Shown here: in pieces, positions 43,219 to 51,983 of the stretch
How positions within the stretch are numbered: position 1 is the first letter of the stretch
Layout: the number at the start of each line of letters is the position of its first letter
Assembly: GCA_905199225.1 (NCBI GenBank)
Contig: CAJKFS010000008.1
Span: 1-62,395 of the forward strand
Origin: an uncultured Collinsella sp.
Lineage (GTDB): Bacteria > Actinomycetota > Coriobacteriia > Coriobacteriales > Coriobacteriaceae
Length of the DNA stretch: 62,395 bases
Direction: 5' to 3'
Program-made: the position numbers and the translations under genes
The notes under the pieces: generated by a model
What the model saw: only the letters and a program-made list of their open reading frames with translations
Databases searched by the model: none
Told to the model about the DNA's origin: nothing

Positions 43219-44741
43219 TGGCGTTCGAGACGTTTGCCGTTCACGCGGCCTGCATCCGCGGCGTCGAGGCGATTCACGTCACGGTCGAGGTCTCGCTTGC
43301 CGGCGGCGTTCCGGGCATCCAGATGCTCGGCATTCCGAGTATGGAGGTGATGGAGTCGCGCGGGCGTATTCGCTGTGCGATGCGCTCCGCCGGGTTCGAG
43401 ATCCCGCGCTCGGGCATTACGGTCAATCTGGCGCCAGGCGATATCCGCAAGACCGGTAGCGGCTTTGATCTGCCCATCGCCATCGCGGTATTGGCGGCCG
43501 ATGGACAGATTCCCCGCGACAACCTCGATCGTTGTCTTATCGCTGGTGAGCTTGGCTTGGACGGTACGGTGCTTCCTGTCAAGGGCGAGGTGGCGTTTCA
43601 GCTATTGGCTCGCGACATGGGGCTGTCTTTTATCGCCGGCAGGTCCGACCAGCATGTGCCGCTTGCGGGCGTTGATTGCGGCTTTATCGATCATTTGTCT
43701 CAGCTTGCCCATGGCATGGGCGAGGCGGCTCGGCACTATCTGGATTCCGAGGGTGTTGAGGCTACTTTTGAGCCTGAACTCGACTATGCCGACGTGCTGG
43801 GGCAGGAGGTTGCCAAACGCGGCATGGCGCTGGCGGCAGCGGGTGAGCTCGGTTTGCTTATGATCGGGTCCCCGGGATCGGGCAAGACGATGCTCGCCCG
43901 TCGTATGACCGGCATCCTGCCCGAGCTTTCCGTTGAGGACCAGCAGGAGGCGCTGTGCATCCATTCGGTCTTGGGTGAGAACATCGATGGCTTGTTGGCG
44001 GGGCACCGGCCCTTCCGCAGTCCTCATCACAGTATTTCGACCGCAGGTCTTATCGGCGGTGGGCGCCCGGTGCACCCGGGTGAGATCAGCCTTGCTCATG
44101 GCGGCGTGCTCTTTTTGGACGAGCTTGCCGAGTTTCCCACGGGTGTGCTGCAGACGCTGCGTCAGCCCATCGAGCGCGGCTATGTGAGGATCGTGCGCGT
44201 CGACGGGGCTTTTACCTTCCCGTCGCGCTTTCAGCTGCTGGCTGCGAGCAATCCCTGCCCCTGCGGCTTTTTGGGCGATCGTGAGGTACCGTGTCGCTGC
44301 TCGGCGGCGATGGTCGAGCGCTATCGGTCTAAACTGCGCGGTCCTTTGGCCGACCGTATCGACATGATGATCGACGTGACCCGTCCCGACCCCCAAGTGA
44401 TTATCGAGGGTGCGGAGGGTATGTCGTCGGCCGAGTTGCGTGACTACGTTGTGCGCGGTCGCGCCTTTCGCGCCTGGCGCGAATCCCGTATGGACGATGC
44501 GGATGCCGAGGCCGAGGATGACGCGACACGGTCTATTGACGGCGTCGTTTCGACCTTTGAGCTCGATGATGCTGCCGAGAAATGCGTACTCGGCCTGTCC
44601 AAACGCACGCATCTCACGGGCCGCGGCATCGTGCGCCTGGTGCGCATCGCGCGTACAATCGCTGACGTCGCCGAGAGCGAGCAGGTGACGCAGGACCATG
44701 TGCTCGAGGCGGCGATGTACCAGGGAAGGAGGGACCAATGA
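43218..44741 (+). CDS. comM: ComM/YifB Mg-chelatase-like AAA+ ATPase
   Basis: Hexameric helicase that promotes branch migration in natural transformation. 507 residues. Start ATG at 43218 overlaps the yraN stop as TGATG; the frame is open further upstream but without homology. N-terminal Lon-protease-like domain (LAGGVPGIQMLGIP, GDIRKTGSGFDLPIA), then AAA+ with Walker A GSPGSGKT, HRPFRSPHHSIS, Walker B LFLDELAEF, and ASNPCPCGFLGD with a Cys pair. C-terminal Mg-chelatase domain follows. dprA starts four bases before its end (ATGA). Confidence 0.95.
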   Translation: MAFETFAVHAACIRGVEAIHVTVEVSLAGGVPGIQMLGIPSMEVMESRGRIRCAMRSAGFEIPRSGITVNLAPGDIRKTGSGFDLPIAIAVLAADGQIPRDNLDRCLIAGELGLDGTVLPVKGEVAFQLLARDMGLSFIAGRSDQHVPLAGVDCGFIDHLSQLAHGMGEAARHYLDSEGVEATFEPELDYADVLGQEVAKRGMALAAAGELGLLMIGSPGSGKTMLARRMTGILPELSVEDQQEALCIHSVLGENIDGLLAGHRPFRSPHHSISTAGLIGGGRPVHPGEISLAHGGVLFLDELAEFPTGVLQTLRQPIERGYVRIVRVDGAFTFPSRFQLLAASNPCPCGFLGDREVPCRCSAAMVERYRSKLRGPLADRIDMMIDVTRPDPQVIIEGAEGMSSAELRDYVVRGRAFRAWRESRMDDADAEAEDDATRSIDGVVSTFELDDAAEKCVLGLSKRTHLTGRGIVRLVRIARTIADVAESEQVTQDHVLEAAMYQGRRDQ

Positions 44742-45673
44742 TAGCCGAGGGGACCTTTGAGCTGCATCCAGGTGATGCGTTGTATCCCGAGACCGTTTTG
44801 GAGCTTTCTGATGTACCCCAGACGCTTTATGTGCGTGGCAATCCCGAGGTGCTTTCGACACCCGCGCTCTCCATCATCGGCGCGCGCAAGGCCTCGCCGT
44901 ATGGTCTTGCCGTGGCAGAGCTTGCGGCAAAGGTGGCGGTCGAGGCGGGAGTGACGGTAGTTTCGGGCGGCGCGGTCGGTTGTGACCAGGCCTCGGGTTG
45001 GGCTGCGGTCAACGCCGGCGGCAAACACGTCGTGGTGCTGGGGACGGGCGCCGACGTGGTCTACCCGCGTTCGAGCGCGGGGCTTATTATGCGCACGCTC
45101 GATACGGGTGGCGCGGTCGTGTCGATCTCTCCGTGGGGCATGGGTCCGCGCAAGTTTGCCTTTCCGCGCCGCAATCGCGTGATCGCGGCCCTGTCGCAAG
45201 CCCTCTTTGTTTCCGAGGCGGGTATGCCTTCCGGGACGTTTTCTACAGCCGAGGCTGCTATGGATTTGGGGCGCGAACTTCTTGTCGTGCCGGGGTCGAT
45301 CCTATCGCCCGAGTCGCGTGGCACGAATTACCTCATTGCGAACGGTGCCTGCTGCATCATCGACGAGGAATCTATCGAGATGGCTATCTCACGCATCTAC
45401 GGCACCCTGCGCTACTCGCGCCCCGATGCTCCCGGCATTGCCGACCTGGATCCAACACAGCAGACCGTGATGCATGCGCTCATCGCCTCTCCGCTCAAGG
45501 TCGACGACATTGCGGCGCTCGTCTCACTCGATGCTGTCGGCGTACTTAAGCTCCTGGGTTCGCTTGAGCTCGAGGGTCTTATCGAGCGCATGATGGATGG
45601 AAGGTATGCGCCCTCCAAGTTTGCCCTTCACGCCCAGACACCCTTCGGTCACAATGGAAAACATGTCAATTAG
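44738..45673 (+). CDS. dprA: DNA processing protein DprA
   Basis: Loads RecA on incoming single-stranded DNA. 311 residues with a Rossmann-like core and a C-terminal winged-helix domain (about 235-295, TQQTVMHALIASPLKVDDIA). It lacks the N-terminal SAM domain of longer homologues. The SGxARGID motif is changed to SGGAVGCDQ, losing the usual Arg, while GTGADVVYP, RRNRVIAALS and SRGTNYLIANGA are kept. The DNA-binding pocket may therefore be altered. Together with comM it suggests a transformation route, though no uptake genes are in the window. Confidence 0.92.
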   Translation: MIAEGTFELHPGDALYPETVLELSDVPQTLYVRGNPEVLSTPALSIIGARKASPYGLAVAELAAKVAVEAGVTVVSGGAVGCDQASGWAAVNAGGKHVVVLGTGADVVYPRSSAGLIMRTLDTGGAVVSISPWGMGPRKFAFPRRNRVIAALSQALFVSEAGMPSGTFSTAEAAMDLGRELLVVPGSILSPESRGTNYLIANGACCIIDEESIEMAISRIYGTLRYSRPDAPGIADLDPTQQTVMHALIASPLKVDDIAALVSLDAVGVLKLLGSLELEGLIERMMDGRYAPSKFALHAQTPFGHNGKHVN

Positions 45674-45687
45674 AAAGGTGTTTGCAG

Positions 45688-47025
45688 ATGCTGTTTGATC
45701 AGGTGACGGTTATCGGTGGCGGTCTGGCGGGTTCGGAATGCGCGATCCAGCTGGCAGACCGCGGTTTTGCCGTTAAGCTGTGCGAGATGCGCCCCCAGGT
45801 TAGCTCCCCGGCTCACCATACCGATCACTTGGCAGAGCTCGTCTGCTCCAATTCGTTTAAGTCGACCCGTTCCGATTCCGCGGCTGGTTTGCTGAAGGCC
45901 GAGCTTGAGCGCATGGGTTCAGTCCTGCTCGATTGCGCCCATCGCGCGGCTGTTCCCGCCGGCGGTGCCCTGGCGGTCGACCGCGTCAAGTTTTCCGAGC
46001 TTGTCGAGGCCGAGGTTGCCGCCCGTCCCAATATCGAGATCATTCACGGCGAGGTCACGCAGATTCCCGAAGGTCACGTGGTCATTGCCGCCGGCCCCTT
46101 GTGCTCGCCGGCGCTGAGCGAAGAGGTCATGAAGCTCGTCGGTGGCGACGCCCTTGCGTTCTTCGATGCCGCGGCGCCGATCGTCGATGCCTCCACGCTC
46201 GATATGGACGTGCTGTTCTCGCAGTCGCGCTACGAGGAGCAGGGGAGCGGCGACTATCTCAACGCTCCGCTCAACAAGGAGGAGTACGAGGCCTTTATCG
46301 AGGCGCTTACCACGGCCGACCGCGTGGTGCTCAAGGACTTTGAGGGCGGCGATCTGTTCCAGGCCTGCCAGCCTGCCGAGGAAGTTGCGCGCACCGGCAA
46401 GGACGCCATTCGCTTTGGCGCCATGAAGCCCGTCGGCCTCACCGACCCGCGTACCGGTCGTCGTCCCTGGGCGGCGATTCAGCTGCGTGCCGAGAATAAG
46501 GAGAAGACCGCCTATAACCTGGTGGGCTTCCAGACCAACTTGACCTTTGGCGAGCAGAAGCGCGTCTTCCATATGGTGCCGGGCCTGGAGAACGCTGAGT
46601 TCTTCCGCTACGGTGTCATGCACCGTAATACCTTTGTCGACGCCCCGCACGTGCTCGATGGCACCTTTGCCGTGCCTGGTACCGGCGTGCGCCTGGCCGG
46701 TCAGATCACCGGCACCGAGGGGTACATGGAAGCCGTGGCGACCGGTCTGCTCGCGGCGCTCAACACCTATGCCGAGGCTATCGGCGCCGCGGGCGTCGAG
46801 TTGCCCCGCGTGGGCGCCCTGGGCGCGCTCGTGGGCTATGCGACCGATCCTGCCACCGTGGGCTACCAGCCCATGCATGTCAACTTTGGCCTGGTGCCTC
46901 CGCTCGAGGACGGTAAGCGTCGCAGCAAGCGCGACCGCTATCAGGCGTATGCGGACCGTGCGCTCGAGGCTCTTGATGCCTATCTGGCCACTCGCCCCGA
47001 TCTGTTTGGAGGCGACCGGTCATAG
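45688..47025 (+). CDS. trmFO: Folate-dependent tRNA (uracil-5-)-methyltransferase TrmFO
   Basis: Makes ribothymidine at position 54 using methylene-tetrahydrofolate and FADH2. 445 residues from the ATG at 45688 with AAAGGTG nine bases upstream; a TTG six bases earlier is too near that site. Features: FAD-binding VIGGGLAGSECA, CEMRP, LVCSNSFKS, FGAMKPVGLTDPRTG and GQITGTEGYMEA. It precedes a Xer recombinase, as in Firmicutes trmFO-xerC. Confidence 0.96.
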   Translation: MLFDQVTVIGGGLAGSECAIQLADRGFAVKLCEMRPQVSSPAHHTDHLAELVCSNSFKSTRSDSAAGLLKAELERMGSVLLDCAHRAAVPAGGALAVDRVKFSELVEAEVAARPNIEIIHGEVTQIPEGHVVIAAGPLCSPALSEEVMKLVGGDALAFFDAAAPIVDASTLDMDVLFSQSRYEEQGSGDYLNAPLNKEEYEAFIEALTTADRVVLKDFEGGDLFQACQPAEEVARTGKDAIRFGAMKPVGLTDPRTGRRPWAAIQLRAENKEKTAYNLVGFQTNLTFGEQKRVFHMVPGLENAEFFRYGVMHRNTFVDAPHVLDGTFAVPGTGVRLAGQITGTEGYMEAVATGLLAALNTYAEAIGAAGVELPRVGALGALVGYATDPATVGYQPMHVNFGLVPPLEDGKRRSKRDRYQAYADRALEALDAYLATRPDLFGGDRS

Positions 47026-47942
47026 CCTTTGACCTGTACGATGCCGTCGACTCGTTTATCGCCTATATCGCATGTGTCGAGGGACTTTCTCCCAACACGG
47101 TGACGGCCTATGGCTCGAGGCTGGAGCGCTTTGCTGCCTGGTGCGAGCGCGAGGATATCGATGCCTTCGCTGCCGACGTGCGCACCATTCGTCGCTATCT
47201 TGCCGAGCTTTCGCGTGAACAGGTGGCTCCCCGAACGCTTGCGGCGCACCTTTCGGCTATCCGATCGCTCTATCGCTGGATGGCTGCCGAGGGGATTGTC
47301 GAGGGCGATGCAGTCTCGGCGATCGCATCGCCCAAGCTGCCGCGTGACCTGCCGGGCGTCCTTACGACCAAGCAGGTCGAGGCGCTGCTCAAGATGCCTG
47401 ATACCTCAACACCCGCGGGACTGCGCGATGCGGCGATGCTCGAGCTGCTCTATGCCTCGGGCGCCCGTATCTCTGAGCTCGCAGCACTCAATGTGGAGTC
47501 CATTGCGTGGTCCGAACGCACGCTGCGCCTGTGGGGCAAGGGGAGCAAAGAACGTATCGTCCCTCTGTATCGTCGTGCGCTCGAGGCGACGCGTCTCTAT
47601 ATTGAGGAGGGGAGGCCGGAGTTGCTCGCTCAGGCAAAGCGTCGTGACCCCGCTACCGGGCCGCATCCGCTGCTTATATCGGCGCGCGGTAATCGCATGA
47701 GTGCCGCCATGCTCAGGCGGCGGTTTCATATGCTGGCGACGCTCGCCGGCATTCCGGCCGACATCGCCCCGCATGCGATGCGCCATACCTTTGCGACCGA
47801 CTTGCTCGAGGGCGGCGCGGACCTGCGCTCGGTTCAAGAGCTGCTGGGTCATGCGAGCCTGTCCACGACGCAGATCTACACGCATCTCACACCCGATCGG
47901 CTTAAGCGGGCTGTGGCTCAAGCCCATCCCCGCGGCGAATAG
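47022..47942 (+). CDS. xerC: Tyrosine recombinase XerC/XerD with apparent ATA start
   Basis: Resolves chromosome dimers at dif. The catalytic set is complete: Arg149 in SGARISEL, Lys in GKGSKERIV, HAMRHTF (His/Arg), GHASLSTTQIY with the nucleophile Tyr286. From the first canonical start (GTG at 47100) the product is 280 residues but lacks the first 26 residues of the core-binding domain. Those residues (FDLYDAVDSFIAYI then EGLSPNT) are encoded in frame back to 47022. No ATG, GTG or TTG occurs there; the only plausible start is ATA at 47022, nine bases after GGAGG and overlapping the trmFO stop as ATAG. That gives 306 residues, the usual length. The symbol follows the trmFO-xerC context; xerD cannot be excluded. 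Confidence 0.85.
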   Translation: MAFDLYDAVDSFIAYIACVEGLSPNTVTAYGSRLERFAAWCEREDIDAFAADVRTIRRYLAELSREQVAPRTLAAHLSAIRSLYRWMAAEGIVEGDAVSAIASPKLPRDLPGVLTTKQVEALLKMPDTSTPAGLRDAAMLELLYASGARISELAALNVESIAWSERTLRLWGKGSKERIVPLYRRALEATRLYIEEGRPELLAQAKRRDPATGPHPLLISARGNRMSAAMLRRRFHMLATLAGIPADIAPHAMRHTFATDLLEGGADLRSVQELLGHASLSTTQIYTHLTPDRLKRAVAQAHPRGE

Positions 47943-47991
47943 TGGCTGGGACGTCCCGCGCCGCGCTCAGGTGTGTGGTTTTGATTGCGGG

Positions 47992-48020
47992 TTGGCAGGA
48001 AGATGCATTCCTGCTATCAT
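47992..48020 (+). promoter_or_regulatory. Promoter of rpsB-tsf
   Basis: TTGGCA and TATCAT with a 17-base spacer. Transcription would begin about 135 bases before rpsB. Confidence 0.75.
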
Positions 48021-48161
48021 TCATCGGGTTGCTTCACGGCAACAGGTTTATATCACGCACGCGCGGCTACTTCATACCGTGGTGCCCGGGCTTTGGTAGC
48101 ACATGTCCGGGTTGGTTTTGGAGGATGACCCCGCGCGGAGGCAAACCACAGGAGGTTTAAC
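48021..48161 (+). other. Structured 5' leader of rpsB
   Basis: About 135 bases between promoter and gene hold several possible helices: GTTGC/GCAAC (48028-48042), and CCCGG/CCGGG around 48088-48114. A short GAGGATG-containing segment and GC-rich GGGG/CCCC strings precede the AGGAGG site. The length and structure fit the autoregulatory S2 leaders known in other bacteria, but no specific binding site can be identified. Confidence 0.35.
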
Positions 48162-48890
48162 ATGGCTACCAAGATTAATATCCGCACCCTGCTCGAGGCC
48201 GGCTGCCACTTCGGTCACCAGACCCGTCGCTGGAACCCCAAGATGAAGCCGTTCATCTTCGGTGAGCGCAACGGCATCTACATCCTCGACCTCAAGCAGA
48301 CTATCCTCGACGCCGACCAGGCCTACACCTTCGTCAAGAACGTCGCCAAGGGCGGCAACGTGCTGTTCGTCGGCACCAAGAAGCAGGCTCAGGAGGCCGT
48401 CAAGAACGCTGCTGAGCGCGCCAACATGCCTTACATCAACCAGCGTTGGCTCGGCGGCATGCTGACCAACTTCGTCACCATCCGCTCCCGCATCAACCGC
48501 ATGGAGGAGCTTGAGGCCATGGTCGAGGACGGCCGCATGGCAGTGCTCCCCAAGAAGGAGCAGGCTGTTCTCGGCAAGGAGCTCACCAAGCTCCAGACCA
48601 ACCTCGGTGGCGCCCGCGACATGAAGGGTCTGCCCCAGGCTCTCTTCGTCATCGACACCAAGCGCGAGGAGAACGCCATCAAGGAGGCTCAGCGCCTGAA
48701 CATCCCCGTCGTCGCTCTGATCGACACCAACTCCGATCCCGACGAGGTCGAGTACGGCATCCCCTGCAACGATGACGCTATCTCTGCTGTCACCCTTATG
48801 TGCGAGCTCATGGCTGACGCCTGCCTCGCTGGCTCCGGCAAGGAGCAGGTCTCCGAGGCCGAGATGGCCGCTGAGCCCAAGGCCGAGTAA
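48162..48890 (+). CDS. rpsB: Ribosomal protein uS2
   Basis: 242 residues. N-terminus INIRTLLEAGCHFGHQTRRWNPKM and MPYINQRWLGGMLTNF are hallmark S2 sequences; the C-terminal 20 residues are acidic. Essential for assembling the 30S subunit and docking bS1. AGGAGG precedes the ATG by six bases. tsf follows after 45 bases. Confidence 0.98.
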   Translation: MATKINIRTLLEAGCHFGHQTRRWNPKMKPFIFGERNGIYILDLKQTILDADQAYTFVKNVAKGGNVLFVGTKKQAQEAVKNAAERANMPYINQRWLGGMLTNFVTIRSRINRMEELEAMVEDGRMAVLPKKEQAVLGKELTKLQTNLGGARDMKGLPQALFVIDTKREENAIKEAQRLNIPVVALIDTNSDPDEVEYGIPCNDDAISAVTLMCELMADACLAGSGKEQVSEAEMAAEPKAE

Positions 48891-48935
48891 ATCAGTCTTA
48901 GTTATTTCTTTTTCATCTCTTTGAAAGGAACCACA

Positions 48936-49805
48936 ATGGCCCAGATTACCGCCGCTATGGTCAAGCAGCTCCGCGAGATGACCGACTCCCCGATGATGGA
49001 GTGCAAGAAGGCTCTCGTCGAGGCTGACGGCGACATGGACGCCGCTGTCGACGTTCTTCGTAAGAACGGCCTTGCCAAGGCTGCCAAGAAGGCTGGCCGT
49101 GAGACCAACGAGGGCGCTGTCGCCGCGTTCGTCTCCGAGGATGGCAAGACCGGCGCTCTGCTCGAGCTCTCCTGCGAGACCGACTTCGTTGGCTCCAACG
49201 CCAAGTTCACTGGCTTTGCTTCCAAGGTCGCTGAGGTTGTCGCTACCACCGAGCCTGCTGACGTCGACGCTCTGCTCGAGAAGCCGATGGGCGAGGAGAC
49301 CGTTTCCTCCGAGCTCACCGAGATGATTCACATCATGGGCGAGAACATGAAGATCTCCCGCTTCGCTGCCCGCAAGGCCGAGAACGGCGCGCTCGCTTCT
49401 TACATCCACATGGGTGGTAAGATCGGCGTCCTCGTCGAGTTCGCCTTCGAGAAGGCCGAGACCGCTCAGGCTGAGTCCTTCAAGACCTTCGCTCACGACG
49501 TTGCCCTTCAGGTTGCCGCCGTCGCCCCGATCTGTGCTACCCGCGATCAGGTTCCGGCCGAGACCGTCGAGCACGAGAAGCAGATCTACATGGCTCAGGC
49601 TGCCGAGTCCGGTAAGCCCGAGGCTATCCAGGAGAAGATGGCTGTCGGCCGTCTGGAGAAGTTCTACAAGCAGTCCGTGCTCACCGAGCAGGAGTTCATC
49701 AAGGACAGCTCCCTCACCATCAAGAAGTACGCTGAGCAGGTCTCCAAGGAGCTCGGCGACACCATTACCGTCGTTGCCTTTGACCGTCTGGTTCGTGGCG
49801 AGTAA
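48936..49805 (+). CDS. tsf: Elongation factor Ts
   Basis: Nucleotide exchange factor for EF-Tu. 289 residues from the ATG at 48936, with GAAAGGA six bases upstream; a longer frame from 48921 is less likely. N-terminal UBA-like domain (VKQLREMTDSPMMECKKAL) is followed by two EF-Tu-binding domains, with SCETDFVGSN and LVEFAFEKAET. Standard rpsB-tsf arrangement. Confidence 0.98.
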   Translation: MAQITAAMVKQLREMTDSPMMECKKALVEADGDMDAAVDVLRKNGLAKAAKKAGRETNEGAVAAFVSEDGKTGALLELSCETDFVGSNAKFTGFASKVAEVVATTEPADVDALLEKPMGEETVSSELTEMIHIMGENMKISRFAARKAENGALASYIHMGGKIGVLVEFAFEKAETAQAESFKTFAHDVALQVAAVAPICATRDQVPAETVEHEKQIYMAQAAESGKPEAIQEKMAVGRLEKFYKQSVLTEQEFIKDSSLTIKKYAEQVSKELGDTITVVAFDRLVRGE

Positions 49806-49828
49806 ATAAGCTCTTGTAGCTGGTAATG

Positions 49829-49864
49829 AGCAGGCTGTGGGTTTTACTCACAGCCTGCTTTTTC
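49829..49864 (+). terminator. Terminator after tsf
   Basis: Perfect 11-bp stem AGCAGGCTGTG/CACAGCCTGCT with a 9-base loop, followed by TTTTTC. Confidence 0.9.
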
Positions 49865-49884
49865 ATGGCTCTTCTTAGAGCCTT

Positions 49885-49893
49885 TGATAGAAT
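49885..49893 (+). promoter_or_regulatory. Extended -10 promoter of pyrH operon
   Basis: TGATAGAAT: a TG motif one base before TAGAAT. No -35 is needed or obvious. Located 31 bases before the pyrH start. Confidence 0.55.
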
Positions 49894-49923
49894 GTTGAGA
49901 GTTCAATCTAAAGGAGGATCGCT

Positions 49924-50646
49924 TTGTCCGACATCCGATATAAACGCGTGCTTCTTAAGCTTTCTGGCGAAGCACTGATGGGCGACGGCCAGTATGGCAT
50001 CGACCCCAAGGTTACCGACCATCTTGCCAAACAGGTCAAGGAGCTGCTCGCCGTTGGCCATGAGGTCGGCGTCGTTGTCGGCGGCGGCAATATTTTCCGC
50101 GGCATGGCCGGCGCTGCCGGTGGCATGGAGCGTGCTCAGGCCGACTACATGGGCATGCTGGCAACCGTTATGAACGCGCTCGCCCTGCAGGATGCCTTCG
50201 AGCACAACGATGTTCCCTGCCGCGTTATGAGCGCTATCCAGATGAACGAGATCTGCGAGCCCTATATTCGCCGTCGCGCCATCAACCACCTTTCCAAGGG
50301 CAACGTCGTTATCTTTGCCGCCGGTTCGGGCAATCCGTACTTTACGACCGACACCGCCGCGGCTCTTCGTGCGTGCGAGATCGGCGCCGAGATTCTGATT
50401 AAAGCCACCAAGGTTGACGGCATCTACGACAAGGATCCCGTCAAGTGCGCCGACGCCGTCCGTTTTGACAAGATTACCTATCACGAGGTGCTCGTCCGCG
50501 GTCTGCAGGTTATGGATTCCACGGCTACGGCACTGTGCCAGGACAACCGTATGCCGATTTTGGTCCTCAACATCGATGGCGAGGACACCGTCAAGCGCGC
50601 GCTCGCGGGTGAGCCCGTCGGCACGCTCGTCTATCAGGAGGATTAA
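49924..50646 (+). CDS. pyrH: UMP kinase
   Basis: Phosphorylates UMP to UDP for pyrimidine nucleotides. 240 residues from a TTG start with GGAGG six bases upstream. KLSGEALMGDGQYGID, VVGGGNIFRG and FTTDTAAALRACE are typical of the bacterial hexameric amino-acid-kinase family enzyme. First gene of pyrH-frr-uppS-cdsA-dxr-rseP-ispG-proS. Confidence 0.97.
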   Translation: MSDIRYKRVLLKLSGEALMGDGQYGIDPKVTDHLAKQVKELLAVGHEVGVVVGGGNIFRGMAGAAGGMERAQADYMGMLATVMNALALQDAFEHNDVPCRVMSAIQMNEICEPYIRRRAINHLSKGNVVIFAAGSGNPYFTTDTAAALRACEIGAEILIKATKVDGIYDKDPVKCADAVRFDKITYHEVLVRGLQVMDSTATALCQDNRMPILVLNIDGEDTVKRALAGEPVGTLVYQED

Positions 50647-50648
50647 GC

Positions 50649-51185
50649 ATGGCAGAGAACATCACCGCCCATATGGACAAGTCGCTCGAGTCCCTCAAGC
50701 ATAACTTCTCCAAGGTCCGTACCGGTCGCGCCAACGCCAACATTCTGTCCGACATCACCGTTGATTATTACGGTGTCCCCACGCCGGTCACGCAGATTGC
50801 CGCCGTCAAGACCCCCGAGGCTCACATGCTGCTCATCGAGCCGTGGGACAAGGCGCTCATCAACGCTATCGTCAAGGCCATCGGCGCTTCCGATCTGGGC
50901 ATTACCCCCAACTCCGATGGCACCGTCGTTCGTCTGCCGTTCCCGGCCCCCACTGAGGAGCGCCGTCGCGAGCTCGTCAAGGAGTGCCGCGAGTACGCCG
51001 AGCAGGCCAAGGTGTCTATCCGTAACATCCGTCGCGACTTCAACAACAAGCTCGAGCGCGATGAGGAGCTCACCGAGGACGATGTCCGTCGCGAGCAGGC
51101 CAAGGTCCAGAAGCACACCGATGAGTATGTCGCCAAGGTCGAGGAGCTTCTGAAGGAAAAAGAAGCCGAGGTCATGGAGATCTAA
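50649..51185 (+). CDS. frr: Ribosome recycling factor
   Basis: Splits post-termination ribosomes with EF-G. 178 residues; NFSKVRTGRANANIL and the DYYGVPTPVTQIA hinge are the diagnostic segments, and helices follow to the end. Two bases after pyrH. Confidence 0.98.
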   Translation: MAENITAHMDKSLESLKHNFSKVRTGRANANILSDITVDYYGVPTPVTQIAAVKTPEAHMLLIEPWDKALINAIVKAIGASDLGITPNSDGTVVRLPFPAPTEERRRELVKECREYAEQAKVSIRNIRRDFNNKLERDEELTEDDVRREQAKVQKHTDEYVAKVEELLKEKEAEVMEI

Positions 51186-51186
51186 G

Positions 51187-51981
51187 GTGCAATACGACAA
51201 GCATAAACTGGTCGAGTACTTTGCCGACGCCCCTGCGGGCGTCGGTTTTTCCGACCTTGACCTCAATAACATTCCGCACCATATCTCGTGCATCATGGAC
51301 GGCAACGGTCGTTGGGCCACGTCGCGCGGTCTTGCACGCACCGAGGGTCATAAGGCAGGTATCGTCTCGCTGCGCGAGATCATTACCGCCTGCGTGCGCC
51401 TGGGCGTCGACGTGCTTTCTGCCTATGCGTTTTCTACCGAAAACTGGAACCGTCCGCAGCATGAGGTCAACGTCTTGATGCATCTGTTTGCCAAGACGTT
51501 TATCGACGAGCTGCCGCTTCTGAAGCGCGAAAACGTGCGTGTTGTCTTTTTGGGTGACATTTCCGCGCTGCCCAAGAAGACCCGCGACGTTTTTGAACGC
51601 GGTCTTGCCGAGTGCGCCGATCACACCGGTATGACGCTGGCGCTTGCCGTCAACTACGGCGCGCGTGCCGAGATTACCCGCGCTGTCCGTCAGATTGCAC
51701 TCGACGCTGCCGCCGGTAAGATCGATCCTGCCGCAATTGATGACGACATGGTGGCTTCCCATCTCTATACCGCCGGCCTTCCCGATCCTGAGCTTGTGAT
51801 TCGCACCTCTGGTGAGCTGCGCCTTTCGAACTATCTGCTGTGGCAGGTGGCTTATTCCGAATTCTACGTCACCGATACCTATTGGCCCGACTTTGATCGT
51901 TGGGGCCTTGTCGACGCCATTTTGGCCTATCAGGGCCGTGACCGTAGGTTTGGTGGACTGAGTAAGACCGAGGAGGCTTAA
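51187..51981 (+). CDS. uppS: Undecaprenyl diphosphate synthase
   Basis: cis-Prenyltransferase that builds the C55 carrier for cell wall synthesis. 264 residues from GTG with GGAG seven bases upstream. IMDGNGRWATSRGL (catalytic Asp), FSTENWNRP and VIRTSGELRLSNYLLWQ are family signatures; the N-terminal 30 residues are an extension. One base after frr. Confidence 0.97.
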   Translation: MQYDKHKLVEYFADAPAGVGFSDLDLNNIPHHISCIMDGNGRWATSRGLARTEGHKAGIVSLREIITACVRLGVDVLSAYAFSTENWNRPQHEVNVLMHLFAKTFIDELPLLKRENVRVVFLGDISALPKKTRDVFERGLAECADHTGMTLALAVNYGARAEITRAVRQIALDAAAGKIDPAAIDDDMVASHLYTAGLPDPELVIRTSGELRLSNYLLWQVAYSEFYVTDTYWPDFDRWGLVDAILAYQGRDRRFGGLSKTEEA

Positions 51982-51983
51982 TC

